A DNA stretch of 64,000 nt from Pycnopodia helianthoides (lineage: Eukaryota; Echinodermata; Asteroidea; Forcipulatida; Asteriidae). Position numbers and translations under genes: made by a program. Of this stretch, positions 25,645 through 37,156 are shown piece after piece. Where the stretch lies: the NCBI GenBank assembly GCA_032158295.1, contig CM063253.1, forward strand, positions 9,207,001 to 9,271,000. The letters run 5' to 3'. The notes under the pieces were generated by a model. That model worked only from the letters and a program-made list of their open reading frames with translations. It did not search any database and was not told the origin of the DNA. Within the stretch, counting starts at the first letter, position 1; each line of letters begins with the position of its first letter.

Positions 25645-25994
25645 ATTAATAAATGCCTTATAACCAACAAAAATTTGTGATTTTCTTTTGCCGTTATTTT
25701 TTAGAAATGTTCTACTCATGTTCAAGGGCCAATCCTTTGGCTGTTCAACTTTGTGTGGTACCTAATCTCTTACACATAGTTGACTGTTTATACATATTTT
25801 CAAGAACCAGACTAAGACTTTGCATTATTTTGGTTTCATGCGCGTACCAGCTTCCCCAAATTGATACGTTGTCTGCGCGTTCACGCCTACGCGTGGTATG
25901 TTTCCGCACGCGGCACCATCTGTCCTGTTCAAAACAAATGCTTGTCTGACAGCCGGGTATTCGTGAACAAAGGTGACTTAATTGGTGCGGAGTG

Positions 25995-28900
25995 CTATCT
26001 TAAACGTGTGCTATGAGTATTATTCCTGATTTTGGAGCTTCCTCGATAAGACACGCAGTTTGGAAAGACCTCGTCCCAGTCAAGATATCCTCCCTCAAGG
26101 TGGCGCCCTCCAGCCTTCGTCACACTGAAAGAGTTCCGCCCATGGAGGGCGCGACAGTTGTTGAGAGCCAAGATGTTCCTTCAGACATGCAAATGGGGGA
26201 AATAGTTACAATATTAGCAAAAGCTGAAAATTTGCTGAATGTCTAGTGACCCTCCGCTTGTTTGTGTTCCGAGCTCAATTTTCCTTGAAAATTTTAAAAA
26301 GACACTGGACACTATTGGTAATTGTCAAAGACCAGTCTTCTCACTTGGTGTATCTCAACATATGGATAAAATAACAAACCTGTAAAAACTTGAGCTCAAT
26401 TGGTCGTCGAAGTTGCGAGATAACTATGAAAGAAAAAACACCCTTGTCACACGAAGTTGTGTGCTTTCAGATGGTTGATTTCGAGACCTCAAATTCTAAT
26501 TCTGAGGTCTCGAAATCAAATTCGTGGAAAATTACTTCTTTCTCGAAAACTATGTGACTTCAGAGGGAGCCGTTTCTCACAATGTTTTATACTGTCAACC
26601 TCTCCCCATTACTCGTTACCAAGTAAGGTTTTATGCTAATAATTATTTTGAGTAACTACCAATAGTGTCCACTGCCTTTAAACTTTATATAGGTAATTAC
26701 GACAATTAAGCTCCTATACCGTATTAGGGCAGCAGTGTTGCAGTCAAGTACCTTACAGTCGAGTAATCATGTACTGCCGAGTACTGGGGTAGCCGAGTAG
26801 TATTGGAGAACGAGGACTTGGGCCACCGAGTGCAAATATTGTTAAGTACCGAATATTCCGGTAGCTGACTTGTGTTTTTTTGTTTTGTTTTTGTTGTGTT
26901 TTTGTTTGTTTTGTTCCCTATGATGGCAATGTGTGCTTGTTATGATATCTATCTTCTTAGCATATTACTTCACATCAACTGATTTTACTCTTTTTTTTCA
27001 AGTGAGGCCTGCTTTGATCACACTCGTTTGGCAGTGATCCCCCTAGCAACGACGACGTGTGTTCAAATGCACTTTTTCGGTTTGGCAATTCCAAGTTGGA
27101 AACAAAGTGTTGGGGACATTTCCCGGACACGTCCAAAATTCAGAGCGGAACCCGTTTTTACTTTTAGCTCTAATTCTAAGAAGCATGTATTACAAGCTAT
27201 ACTTTCAGAGCCGTGTTTTTTTTCTTCCCTTTTTTCATCATTACTTTTGTCATACTTCTAAAACTTGACCACGGCAGAACTGTGTAACAAAACCGGCTCA
27301 CCTTGTTCCAGTTTGTAATGGAGTGTATTTGCTGGTTCCATCATCATTTTGCAGTACTTATTGAGTGCACGATAGATGGGTAACACCAGGTCTACCGGCG
27401 CACGTAGCATCGAGTCTCTGCTGTGGTCGCTGATTGTGACCTTTTCAATTTCACCGAGGTCATTCAGTCTATGGGAAAAATCAAACATTGTTTACAGTTT
27501 TGTGACGAGAAAAAGGTTTTGCCTTTTAAACTGTTGGTTGGCTGCTTTGTTCTTCTTTTCTTTTTAAATGTGCGAAGTTTCTTTTGGTGTTTAGTTTTAT
27601 ACTTTAGAATGTGATACATTTTACACGGAAGAGGACAGCAAAGATGGACAGTTGTTGTTCGTATAAATGGATTGCAATAGACGTCATTGGCCACCATCTT
27701 TGGTGGATTGTGCACGTGTGAAGAGCTATCATTGGCTGAAAGTCGTGCGTATAGCGCGTACGTACACGCGTGTACTTTCCATTGTTTTACATCAAAGATG
27801 GCTGTCAATGACGCGTATTGCAATCCATCTATAGATAGGTTGCAGAATGACGTAAATCGGCCATCTTTACGGGTAGTTTGGAACAAACAGTCGTGCGTTT
27901 CGTGTGAGAACGGCGTGCAACACGCGCGCATTTCACGAAACTCACTGCAGGATTGGTCGGTGAACAACGCGGCTGCGTTAATCAGTTGAGCGTTTGACGC
28001 ATCTGCAAGCCAAAATGCAATTTGCCCGTAAAGATGGCGTCTACTGGGAACTATCTATTGACTTACTGGATTGTTGGGTGGCGGGATCGTTGGTGGAATT
28101 CACCGTAGTAATCTTTCCCTACATCGGAGAACTCGAACGGATAGGTCGAGAGCAGACGAAACGCTTCCGGGTCATCTCGTTTCAGATCCAGGGCAACCTT
28201 AAAGCCGTCTGCGACGACATTCTCCCCACCTTCGCTCGCCACCTGCTCTATGCAGTGCAGCATTTGTATCTTGGGAATAGAATAGAACAATGAAACAATT
28301 ACCTTAAAGGTGTTTTACAGGATTGGTAGAGTTGACAAAATAGTCGCAGACGGTGTTCGTGTTTCGTGTGATCAACCATGAAATAACAAACCTGTGAAAA
28401 TTTGAGCTTAATCCGTTGTGTTAGTCAGGAGCAAATAGTGAAAAACCATACACAATACTGTACGGCATGTAAATAAATTGTCCTTAATTCTGGCTGTTAC
28501 GACCGAAATCAGCTGTTGCGTTTGTTTTTACGTTTTAGGTTTTCAGGTACAGTTTTCTCGACCATGACTTCATTTCAGAGGGAAATATTTCACAGAAAAA
28601 AAGTTGTTTCTCGTATGAACTTCATAATCAGTAAGCTTTCAGATTAAAATTAAACAATGATGTGTTTGCTATTCCTCATCTTTAATCAGTGGGGGTATTT
28701 AAATAGACGATGTTTAAACGATTCGTCCGTGTTTGAACGGCTGCTATTTTGGGTGCAAAGAGCATTTGTGGTTGTCTGCCCCGGTTGTTTTCATTTCCCC
28801 TATACCAAAAACAATTTCTTTTCGTCGTCACAAACGATGAGACAGCAATTTCTGTTGCCAGTATTTCTTGGCCGGCCATAGTGTTAGCCAGAGGTGTGTC

Positions 28901-31591
28901 TTTGGTGTTTAAAAGACACCCTGTGTTATCTTTTGACACCCCGGAATTGTAAGTGAACAGTTTGGACACCCAGTTTTTAAATTTCCAGCAAATTTGGACA
29001 GCCTTTTACCAAATCCTGGCTTAAACCTTGTGGCCAGAGAAATACATACAGAGCTAGGATGCAAAGGAAAACATTAAAAAAGTGTTTCCCCCAAAGTGCT
29101 CGATGACTCGCTTCCACGTGTCAAAAAAGTTTCTTGAAACTGAAATAAAACTACACATCGTTTTTTCTTTCTTAAAACTAAATGAGACACTTTTTCTCGT
29201 TTAATAGGCCTGGAGATTATGGCTTGATTGACTCACGTCGGGTACGTTGATGTAGTAGGCCAGGTCGGTGTGTAACGCTAAGGCGCGTGTGGTGTAGGCT
29301 GGGTTACTCGGATCGATTTTGGCCTTCACCTGAAATGTTGGCCTGTGAAATAAACAAGAGTATCATAGTCATAGATACAAGATCTACTATATAATTTGGC
29401 CTTTACCTGAAATGTTGGCCTGTTAAGTAAACAAGAGTATTTTGGTCATGATCCACAATCTACACCCCAAAAAGCTGGATACACTTGTTGGGCATCACTT
29501 CAATCTACCTAGTAATCACTCTTTTATTTCTGGCATGCTTTTACGGGGCATTATAATGCAATATAGGCAACCACACAGACTGTTTGTCTGATGGGTAGGG
29601 AGGCTCACTAACAGCCGACTCAATCCCATGTTCTGAACACCAAAGAGGGAAATGTTCAATGACTTTTGCCTTTCTTACCTCCCCCTTGTCCATAGACAGC
29701 CCCCCCCCCCGCATAAGTCGGTCTTATTCACTCACTAAACTAGCCCCTTTCTACCCGCGTCTCTTTTGTCATTAAGTGGTGTTTGAAGCTTTGCATGGTG
29801 TTGAAAGTAAGAAGTAACTATAACTGTAAATAGTAGTAAACTTGCGGGTACAACCATGACTGTGTAAAATCTCTTCTCCTGAAGACGAGCAGAGTTTACT
29901 GTTCGAAACGTCGAGACCAAACCGGCTCTTTTCAGAGCCAACACTCCTCCCAATAGAGATTCTACACATGGTTGTACCCGCAAGTTTACTACTATTTACA
30001 GTTATAGTTACTTCTTTCTTTTGTCATTGTTCATCCCTTGCTTTTTCTGACTACATGTACATGTACACTCTGTAGCTCTGTTTTCCACTTGAATAGAAAG
30101 TATACAATGTACACATGACCTCGCATGTGTGTTGTGTCACTCTGCGGGGTCGCTGAAATTTGACTCGAGGCCATAACGAATTGTGTTTGCATTATTACCA
30201 TTGGCCGTTGGTAAGTAGCCTTGTCCAAGGCTCTTTACGCAAGCACCCCGCTTTGAATACTAGCACGGTATAACTGCAGTACAATTTACATTGTACATAC
30301 TGTACTTGATGTATGTACGAAGTTCAAAAACCTCGAAAACCATGCTTCGACCCCGTGGTATACTGTACATGTACATTGTACATACATCAAGTACAGTATG
30401 TACACTGTACATTGTACTTCAGTTATACCGTGCTAGTATTCAAAGCGGGGTGCTTGCGTAAAGAGCCTTGGACAAGGCTAGTTGGTAAGCTGTTTGCAAC
30501 TGCAGTGCTGTTTTCTTAAAACCAGAAAAGAAAGAAGAACGTCTCAACATGTTCTTCGTAACTATACCACTTATAAGATTTCTATCCTCCGTTGTTGTGA
30601 TTTCCTAGGGCTGTGTGAATACTATCCTCTCTCATTGTTTGTTTGCAACAGAATTAGAAAAGAGGAAACAGTGAACCGGATGTTCCTTCATCCTCAAGAA
30701 GTGTGAGAGCAATGTTAGTACTTATCCTAGTTGCACTTGAAACATGTCTGGGGGTGAGGCTTTCATATACAATTATTGTCACGTTGTAACACTAGGAGTA
30801 ACAATTCAAGATATTTACCCATAATTGCACGTCTTGAGGAAAGACACCCTCTTCCCGATGCGTTCTACCTGGCCAGTCTCTGTAGGAGTGTTCGTCACGA
30901 TGGAAACGCCTACCGTTACCAACTCCGTCAGCCAGTCATGAAGTGTCCGGTCGTCTTCAAGTATCGCGGTGAAGTCAAAGTGCCGCAGATCGAAGTCTGC
31001 ACCCCAGGGCCGGTTGTTCACGTTCAGGAGCTGGTCTGCCGTGGAGTTGTCGAAGCGGTATTCCCGTAGCCACCGAGCTGGGAACTCGCTGGTATGTCCA
31101 TCATCCCAGTTGACATGGAGGGTACTGCCATCCGGTGATGTCGAGAGTGTCTCGGCGATGACATCAACATCCAACGTGTGCGCGTATGTAATTCGAGCTA
31201 GGGCAACTGGATGGAAGCATTTGGTGCAGCGGCAGTTATCACGGAGCCAGACGAATGGGTAGACCTGCTTGTTGCCGTCTTCCCAGGATACAGTGAGCTG
31301 CCTCCCTCTCACGTCTAGCTGTGCGTCCCTCAGTAGGCGATCATTTATCCCGGGTTGATCGCGTCGTCCAAACGGCGCTGGGTTGACGAAGAACGACGTG
31401 GCTGGGGTTGAACAGCCTCTTGCCGAAACCCTTGATAAGTTCGTGGTGTGTCGGACCGATGGGCTCGTCTGCCTGTACGACGTGCCTCCCGGCCTCCTGG
31501 GTTTAGTCGAAGCACTTCGTATGACATTTGTAGCGGTGTTTGTTGGCAACATACACCGTCCGATGGTCTTAATGAAGAGTTTGCTGAACAT
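25995..31591 (-). CDS. Gamma-butyrobetaine dioxygenase-like enzyme (carnitine synthesis)
   Basis: Exons on the minus strand: 31591-30819, 29342-29237, 28269-28067, 27468-27302 and 26178-25995 (stop TAG). The family hydroxylates gamma-butyrobetaine to L-carnitine with Fe(II), 2-oxoglutarate and oxygen. The N-terminal zinc site is present (C120-x-C122-x2-C125 in RDNCRCTKC, with H166 in DDGHTSEF), as are the iron ligands HTD (exon 2, about residues 282-284) and the distal His in RHLEGGYLDWD (exon 5). Exon 3 has MLHCIEQ and VVADGFKVA, exon 4 RAPVDLVLPIYRALNKY, exon 5 ALHGRNSF. The length is about 477 residues against 387 in human BBOX1; the extra 90 are an Arg/Ser/Thr-rich N-terminus that could be a mitochondrial presequence. 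Junctions 1 to 3 are in phase; exon 4 (phase 1) to exon 5 is out by one base at the only acceptor I see, so an indel, a sequence error or another splice site is implied. Trimethyllysine dioxygenase is the closest alternative; the LHCIEQ and zinc-site context favours BBOX type. Confidence 0.88.
26294..26682. mobile_element. MITE family A, copy 2
   Basis: Differs from the copy at 12481 at only a few positions over about 385 bp. It lies in the last intron of the carnitine enzyme gene. Confidence 0.85.
27664..27836. mobile_element. MITE family F, copy
   Basis: ATGGATTGCAATAG and TATTGCAATCCAT bound a sequence whose two halves are inverted copies (GCCACCATCTTTGGTGGA, CATCAAAGATGGCTGTC). It lies in intron 3 of the carnitine enzyme gene. 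Related sequence is at 44488-44652 and 55500-55640. Confidence 0.75.
28880..29040. repeat. Dispersed repeat (GTTAGCCAGAGG...CAAATCCTGGCT), copy 1
   Basis: Shared with 34557-34715 (GTGTTAGCCAGAGG, GGACACCCAGTTTTTAAATT) and, in part, with 12120-12245. Its position in intron 2 of the carnitine enzyme gene suggests insertion. Confidence 0.7.
29800..30022 (+). mobile_element. Inverted-repeat element with hammerhead-like core
   Basis: Arms 29803-29873 and 29957-30019 are inverted copies (TTACAGTTATAGTTACTTCT). Between them 29875-29916 reads TCTC-CTGAAGA-C-GAGCAG-loop-CTGTTC-GAAA-CGTC-GAGA: helix I of 4 bp, helix II of 6 bp, both conserved boxes. It lies in intron 1 of the carnitine enzyme gene. 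Confidence 0.6.
30216..30481. mobile_element. Large palindromic element
   Basis: Arms of about 105 bp (GCCTTGTCCAAGGCTCTTTACG ... and its inverse ending at 30480) with an inner TACATGTACATTGTACATAC tract. Confidence 0.85.
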
Positions 31592-31639
31592 TTTTAACTC
31601 TCTGATGGTTATTCAGTATAAGCACACGGGAGCCACAAA

Positions 31640-31870
31640 GCTGCACGCGATCAAATCCTGTTGGTTAACAACACACGGCACTTGTCAGTGCTCGGTCACT
31701 TGTGAAAGTTCGCTCGGCCCCAGCGGCCTATCCAGGTCTTGGTTAAGACCTTCTCTTGTTGATTTATCACAGTTTTCCCCACGAGAGGGCGCTACCATTC
31801 ACGAACTGCTCCTCACAACACGAACCGCTCCAAGAGAAGGTCTTGGGAAACTCTCATTCGTTAGGTCATG
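31640..31870. mobile_element. Composite repeat AB upstream of the carnitine enzyme gene
   Basis: Part A (AGCTGCACGCGATCAAATCC ... GGCCTATCCAGG, 31640-31733) is followed by part B (31742-31870), bounded by inverted AAGACCTTCTCTTG / CAAGAGAAGGTCTT. At 36296-36525 the same two parts occur with B inverted and placed before A. Confidence 0.8.
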
Positions 31871-32060
31871 CGTGCGCATAGTGTTTAGCATAATCTGTTG
31901 AATATGGAAATCAATGTGACGTTTTGTTTGCATATGTAGTAGCAGTCTAGAACCCAGACGTCAACAGAAGTACGGTTTTATGCTATAATATTAACACGTG
32001 GAAGGTTGTATTTACGTTGTAAAACCATGCAGAAGTGTTGTGCTGTGTGTTGCATAATCT

Positions 32061-33474
32061 TTGTTTGTGTACATGCACAATGTACGTATTTCGCGTGGGC
32101 ATGCTAAAGGCACAGCTATCTTGCGTGGAAAATGGCTGACCGTTTGGACTGGCGAGATTCACGACAAAGCTCTGGTGTTCATCGTTCTTCCGCTGAAGGC
32201 ACCGGCAGTTGACCAGTTAGACAGAGTTACGAAAATTGGCCTTAATGCCGCAGACATCACCTCAGACTCAGAGGTAATTTTTGCTAGTCCCGAAACACTC
32301 TGTGAGTGTGGGCCAAGAGCCTGAGAGGGAAGGTAAAGCAGTGAAATCAAGATGTTCGGCTGTGTTCATTGATGAGAACCATTGTATCCAAATGGTAAGT
32401 ATCCTCCGGCCATTCATGTTCTCAAGAATCACGAATGTTATTTATTGTATTTCTAATAGTAATACTAATAGTAATATCAAATTTAAAAACTCGGTCATCA
32501 TAGTTGACACCTTGTGAAGCATGTGAAGGGATTGTTGGTCATTGGTGGATATAATAAATATTAGGTTATTTACTACAGAATTTGCGTCATCTCGTACCCA
32601 AGTTGACTTGGGTACGAGTTAACCTGGGTACAAGTTTACTTAGGCATGAGTTAACATGGGTACGAGTTGACTTGGGTACGAATTGACCTGGGTATGAGTT
32701 AACTTGGGTACGAGTTGACTTGGGTACAATGTTGAGGGTACGAGTTGAGTTGACTTTCGAAAAAAGGAGTACAGCGCCCCAGAATTACTGGGTCTAATTT
32801 ACACGTATATTTCTTCACATTATAGTCCACTTGGCTTCCTTGCCATTCCCTTTGGTCCCAAGTTTATGCATGAAAAAACTAACTGTACACTAACGCAGCA
32901 AAGAAATCAATTGGTTCTCTTTAGTCTGCGATTTTGGAGTGCAAGAAATTTACAGATGCAATTATTATAACTTTTAGTTATTTTTTGTTTACTTTTGTTT
33001 CTATCTGTGTACAGGGGTCACTCCTTTGGAGAAAGTGCAGTATTCCGAAAATGCTATGGTCAATTAGGAGAAATTCGTTCTACGTTCTAGCTGTCAACAC
33101 AAATTATTGCTATAACTGCAACAGCTACAAAAACTGTTAGGCAGATAGTTGTGGAGAGCCTATCCATGCACAATTACGGATTGATTGAGGACAGTCCCGT
33201 AAGGAATAATATTAAGTATGTGGTGGCGAAAGTACCTTCAAAAAGATGGGATGAAATTTTTGAGTGGCTTTTCAAAGAAGTTAAGGACAAACAAAGGTCA
33301 ACTGAAAGGGTCATCATTTGTTGCCAGTCACGGAAGCAGGTCGGCCAACTGTATGCACTGTTTTGCTCAATGCTGCCACATGAACTTTACAAGTACTTTA
33401 ATATGCATCACACAAATACCGAGGACGGAGTACAGAGAGACGTAATTGCGGGTTCTGTTCAGGCCACTAACTAA
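32061..33474 (+). pseudogene. RecQ-like ATP-dependent DNA helicase, broken
   Basis: Pieces of a superfamily 2 helicase appear in order. At 32160-32300 are VFIVLPLKAPAVDQLDR and VIFASPETL (motif Ia/Ib region). After a frame change near 32300 comes AVFIDENHCIQM, the DEAH box with N in place of A, ending at a donor (ATG|GTAAGT, 32394). An intron with acceptor TACAG at 33014 leads to HSFGESAVFRKCYGQLGEIR, an in-frame TAG at 33088, then ITATATKTVRQIVVESL (motif III, TATAT) and RNNIKYVV, and after it ERVIICCQSRKQVGQLY of the second helicase half. It stops at 33474 before motif VI. With a stop, two phase breaks (near 32300 and at the intron) and lost ends it is most likely a pseudogene. Short RecQ-like genes of this type are frequent in echinoderm and cnidarian genomes. 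Its 5' end faces the start of the carnitine enzyme gene. Confidence 0.8.
32595..32757. repeat. ~16-bp tandem repeat (TTGGGTACGAGTTGAC)
   Basis: About ten variants of ACTTGGGTACGAGTTA follow one another in the intron of the RecQ-like pseudogene. Confidence 0.85.
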
Positions 33475-33479
33475 TTTTT

Positions 33480-34556
33480 GAATTTAATTAAATTTTCATC
33501 ACTTTTCACTTGACATTCCAAAAAGGAGTGTTCTTGAAATTCTTTCTGAAATAACACAAGTCCAAGTAAAATTCAACGTACAGTAAATGAATGATTACCT
33601 GTTGAGTTTTGTAAAGTAGGTGATGTAAACACTACAGATTTATTGTGTTTGTATCATCAAAAATGCATTATTGAGGGAGGTTAGATAACGATCTTTTTAC
33701 ATGTAAACATTGTCATTATCCATAATGAATATAAAACACTTAACTGTATCAAGTTCAATATCCTTTATACAATAAGTTGAGATACTTCTTCCCCACAAAA
33801 AGTTGTTATTAATGTTTACTTGGTTAATGGCAGTGGAAAGCTGTTGATATTATACATTTTCAGAAATGACACCCCTTAAAGTAGTGTAGTTTTAAAGAAA
33901 GAGTAATTTTTCACCAAACGATTTAAATCTGAGAAAGTCTTCAGGCATGAAGCCTTTTTCAGGCATCATGGTGTTTTGGTAATTTTATGCGTATGTTGCA
34001 ATACACTTAATGAATAGTGGTCATTGAGATCTAAGGAAATCATGTCCTGTTTTAATGAAACATTTCGTTTTTATGATATTAATTTCAAAATGTTTCCATT
34101 ACAATTTTACATAAAACTTTTGATGAGTTCAGTGCATTTTGAGTTGATGCTGACTGATATGAACCATTAGGCATACTACTCGATAGTTTAATCATTTATC
34201 GTCTGACCGTCTCCTCTTCAAGATCTACCATACTTATAGCCATATAGTTTAAAAACTAAGTTTTTGTTAAGGTGTTTTTTATGATGTTAACAACAAAGTG
34301 TGTAGCCTGTAACTATTGGTTCATGCATTATTTAAAACAGTTAAAAGTACAATGTACAGTACTTGAAAATCAACGGCTTTCTTCACTAGGCCCTATGCTG
34401 TATTAAATATGGATGCTTTTCAACACTGACCTAGCCATGGACTTCTTGGGGTGAATTTTGACTGGTCCTTGGCTGTTTTAAAATGCCCTTTGCCATAAAG
34501 AACGCTGCTCAGCATCATTTTTTGAACCTAATTTTTTTGTAAGTACTGTACAGCAT
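33480..34556. other. No gene seen
   Basis: AT-rich sequence after the RecQ-like remnant with no coding signal on either strand. Confidence 0.6.
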
Positions 34557-34715
34557 AGTGTTAGCCAGAGGGGTGTCTGGGTGTCTTTTGGACACCCTGT
34601 TTTGTCTGTCATTTACATGTAAATGTATTGTAAGTGAACAATTTGGACACCCAGTTTTTAAATTTCCAGCAAATTTTGACACCCCTTTTCCAAATCTTGG
34701 CTAAAACCTTGCTGT
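34557..34715. repeat. Dispersed repeat, copy 2
   Basis: Same order of motifs as 28880-29040. Confidence 0.7.
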
Positions 34716-35700
34716 ACAGTATGTTTAAATGCTTGAACATTGAAAAGAAAAGATGAATAAACAAGTGTAAATAATTATTTTACATACATGTACATACTTG
34801 TTGATCCTTCAGAATGTGTTGTTATTAATTTACTTGTGATCAAAAAACAAAATACATGTGCAGTATGTATGTACTCTGTACATGTAACTCTAAAACCAGG
34901 GGTGGGGGTGTGGAACTGCCGGGCAAAGCATTGACTGTGTGGTATTGGGAACAAAACGTGCGTTTTAAAGGTAGATAGTAAACCCCAAAGATGAAACAAT
35001 GTTGCAAAATTCTATGAAAACACAAGTTACGTGTATTTGTTTGGATGAGAAAACAATTGCAAGAATACAAAACAATGTCAGTATTTACAGGAAAGGGTCA
35101 CATTTTGTTTGGTTTGCATTTCTATAATCTGGGGCTTACATTTTATCAAGGTGCTATTGCCAAGGAGTTTATTTATGCATGTCTTAAACAAATGAATGCA
35201 TAGCCAAGTACTATTGTACAGTATATCAAAATAACTGGATCATTCAAGTACCCTTGACATGTGCAATGACCTTCAAATTTATAAAGTGACTCAACAAAGG
35301 TTGACACTTGGAAGGTTGCAATGGCCACACATATCCTGGACAGATTCAATCATAATGGCAAAAACCCTACAAAGTTGCCTTTTAAGTTACAGGCCTACTT
35401 TGTGTTAACATGTAGGCCTACACAAAGAATATACAAAAATTATTTTAGATTTTCCACTCAGGCATTATACTTGGTCCTAGGGAAAAGAAGGGCATTTTAT
35501 TGGGTAAGGGCTAACCTAGATGTACACATGCTGTTGACTTTATACATTTTCAGGCTATTTAATCAACACTTTTCTAATTTTTCAAGGGCAAAACAAATCT
35601 TTTAAATTCAGACTAAAGAAGGAAGAACATTAGGCCTGATGTGTTGCTAATTGTTCCTTTTAATCACATTTATTTTGCAAAAGTTTAAAAAATAACAAAA

Positions 35701-36112
35701 TCATAACACTTGTGTTACATTTTTATTTAGTGTGTTATTTTTAGCCTTTTGCTCTTTGTGTCCTTTCTGTATTGTAACAGCTGGCTCTCCCAAGCCAAAT
35801 GTCCATTCCATGAAGAAATGTATCAATGCTATTTCGCTAGCATCAGAGTTGTGTGTAATGTGATGGCGTGCTAAATCCTTCAGGGTAGATTTAATCCACT
35901 TATGAAGGGCATGTACACTAAGTGTTGAAAACACAGAACAAGGGAAATCAGCAAAGAAATATTTTCTGCAAGTGATTAATTCTAGGTTACAAATCAAACA
36001 CCATCGATCACGGCTACGTCGCTCACGAGTGTTCAGCTGAGATTCATACACGTAACACACCGCGCCGACCGCGGCCGCCGGGGCTCCACACCACTGTCAG
36101 AGTATAAAGCTG
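35701..36112 (-). CDS. Unassigned ORF, possible exon
   Basis: An open frame of about 135 codons on the minus strand ends at 35701 and is open upstream to a TGA at about 36112. It has no ATG at its start, and a possible acceptor (CTGACAG) overlaps its upstream end, so it would be an exon rather than a whole gene. It contains RDRWCLICNLELITCRKYFF and HALHKWIKSTLKDLA, with varied composition and no repeats. The upstream part is CpG-rich (36061-36085). I do not recognise a family. It lies beside a repeat copy at 36.3 kb, so it may be part of a mobile element. Confidence 0.25.
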
Positions 36113-36295
36113 TGCCCCACACACTCATAGTTTTAGACAGGCACTTCGCACCATTCAATCTATATCCGACCAGTCTATTCTGCGTGTGTACTCTCAGAGT
36201 TGCTTCTCGTGCACCGTACGCTTAATACATTCATTGCTAGTTACGTCATCATCAAACTGACGCATGCGCAGTGGTTTGCTACCGGATTCGGTAGC

Positions 36296-36740
36296 GATGA
36301 ATGAGAGTTTCCCAAGACCTTCTCTTGGAGCGGTTCGTGTTGTGAGAGCAGTTCGTGAATGGTAGCGCCCTCTCGTGGGGAAAACTGTGATAAATCAACA
36401 AGAGAAGGTCTTAACCAAGACTACAAAGCTGCACGCGATCAAATCCTGTTGGTTAACAACACACGGCACTTGTCAGTGCTCGGTCACTTGTGAAAGTTCG
36501 CTCGGCCCCAGCGGCCTATCCAGGACCGCTGGGATGGGCTAATCAGCTTGCACAGATTCTTGTTCAGGAAGTACGTCATACGTGCAGTGCTTGCAGTGTG
36601 AGTGTGATACATGATGGGACTGAGCATGGGACTGAGCATTAACGTTAACGATACGTTTGCCCATCCCAGCGCCTTTGGTTTTAAGGCAAGGCACTGGGGA
36701 TGAGCGAATTGTGAAAGTCTCACGTAGACTGTGATCATAA
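36296..36740. mobile_element. Composite repeat with B inverted, plus interior of a larger MITE
   Basis: B is inverted (36305-36412), then A (36420-36525), then about 210 bp (CTTGCACAGATTCTTGTTCA ...) shared, inverted, with 49310-49530. Confidence 0.75.
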
Positions 36741-37156
36741 TTTATGATCGCTGTGCAGTTTAGAAAAGCTTGGTACGAGCGTTGTACGAGGTATGTGAAG
36801 TACTATAGACAGTGTTAAGTCTCGCACGTATTCAAACTTCCGCGTCCCAACCATTGTGGAGTTTTACGTGGGCGAGATATTGTTTGGCCTTGAAAATTAT
36901 ATATGTTGTTGGGAATGTAATACTAAGTGACAAACTATGAAAAGTAAAATCAATTCAACAAAATAACGAAGAAAGCCCGTTAAGAAGAAATGACCTTCGT
37001 TCTGTTTCTTGTAAACAATAAACAAAATTCTGCCTAACTGACGAGTTAATGTTGGAACACCCGGTGTGCCCTCAGCGACCTTTTGCCCGATGAAACTAAA
37101 ACTCATTTGCATATTTTCTTCTAAGAAGTTAAGTTTGGGTGCGCGACCTCTTCTCC

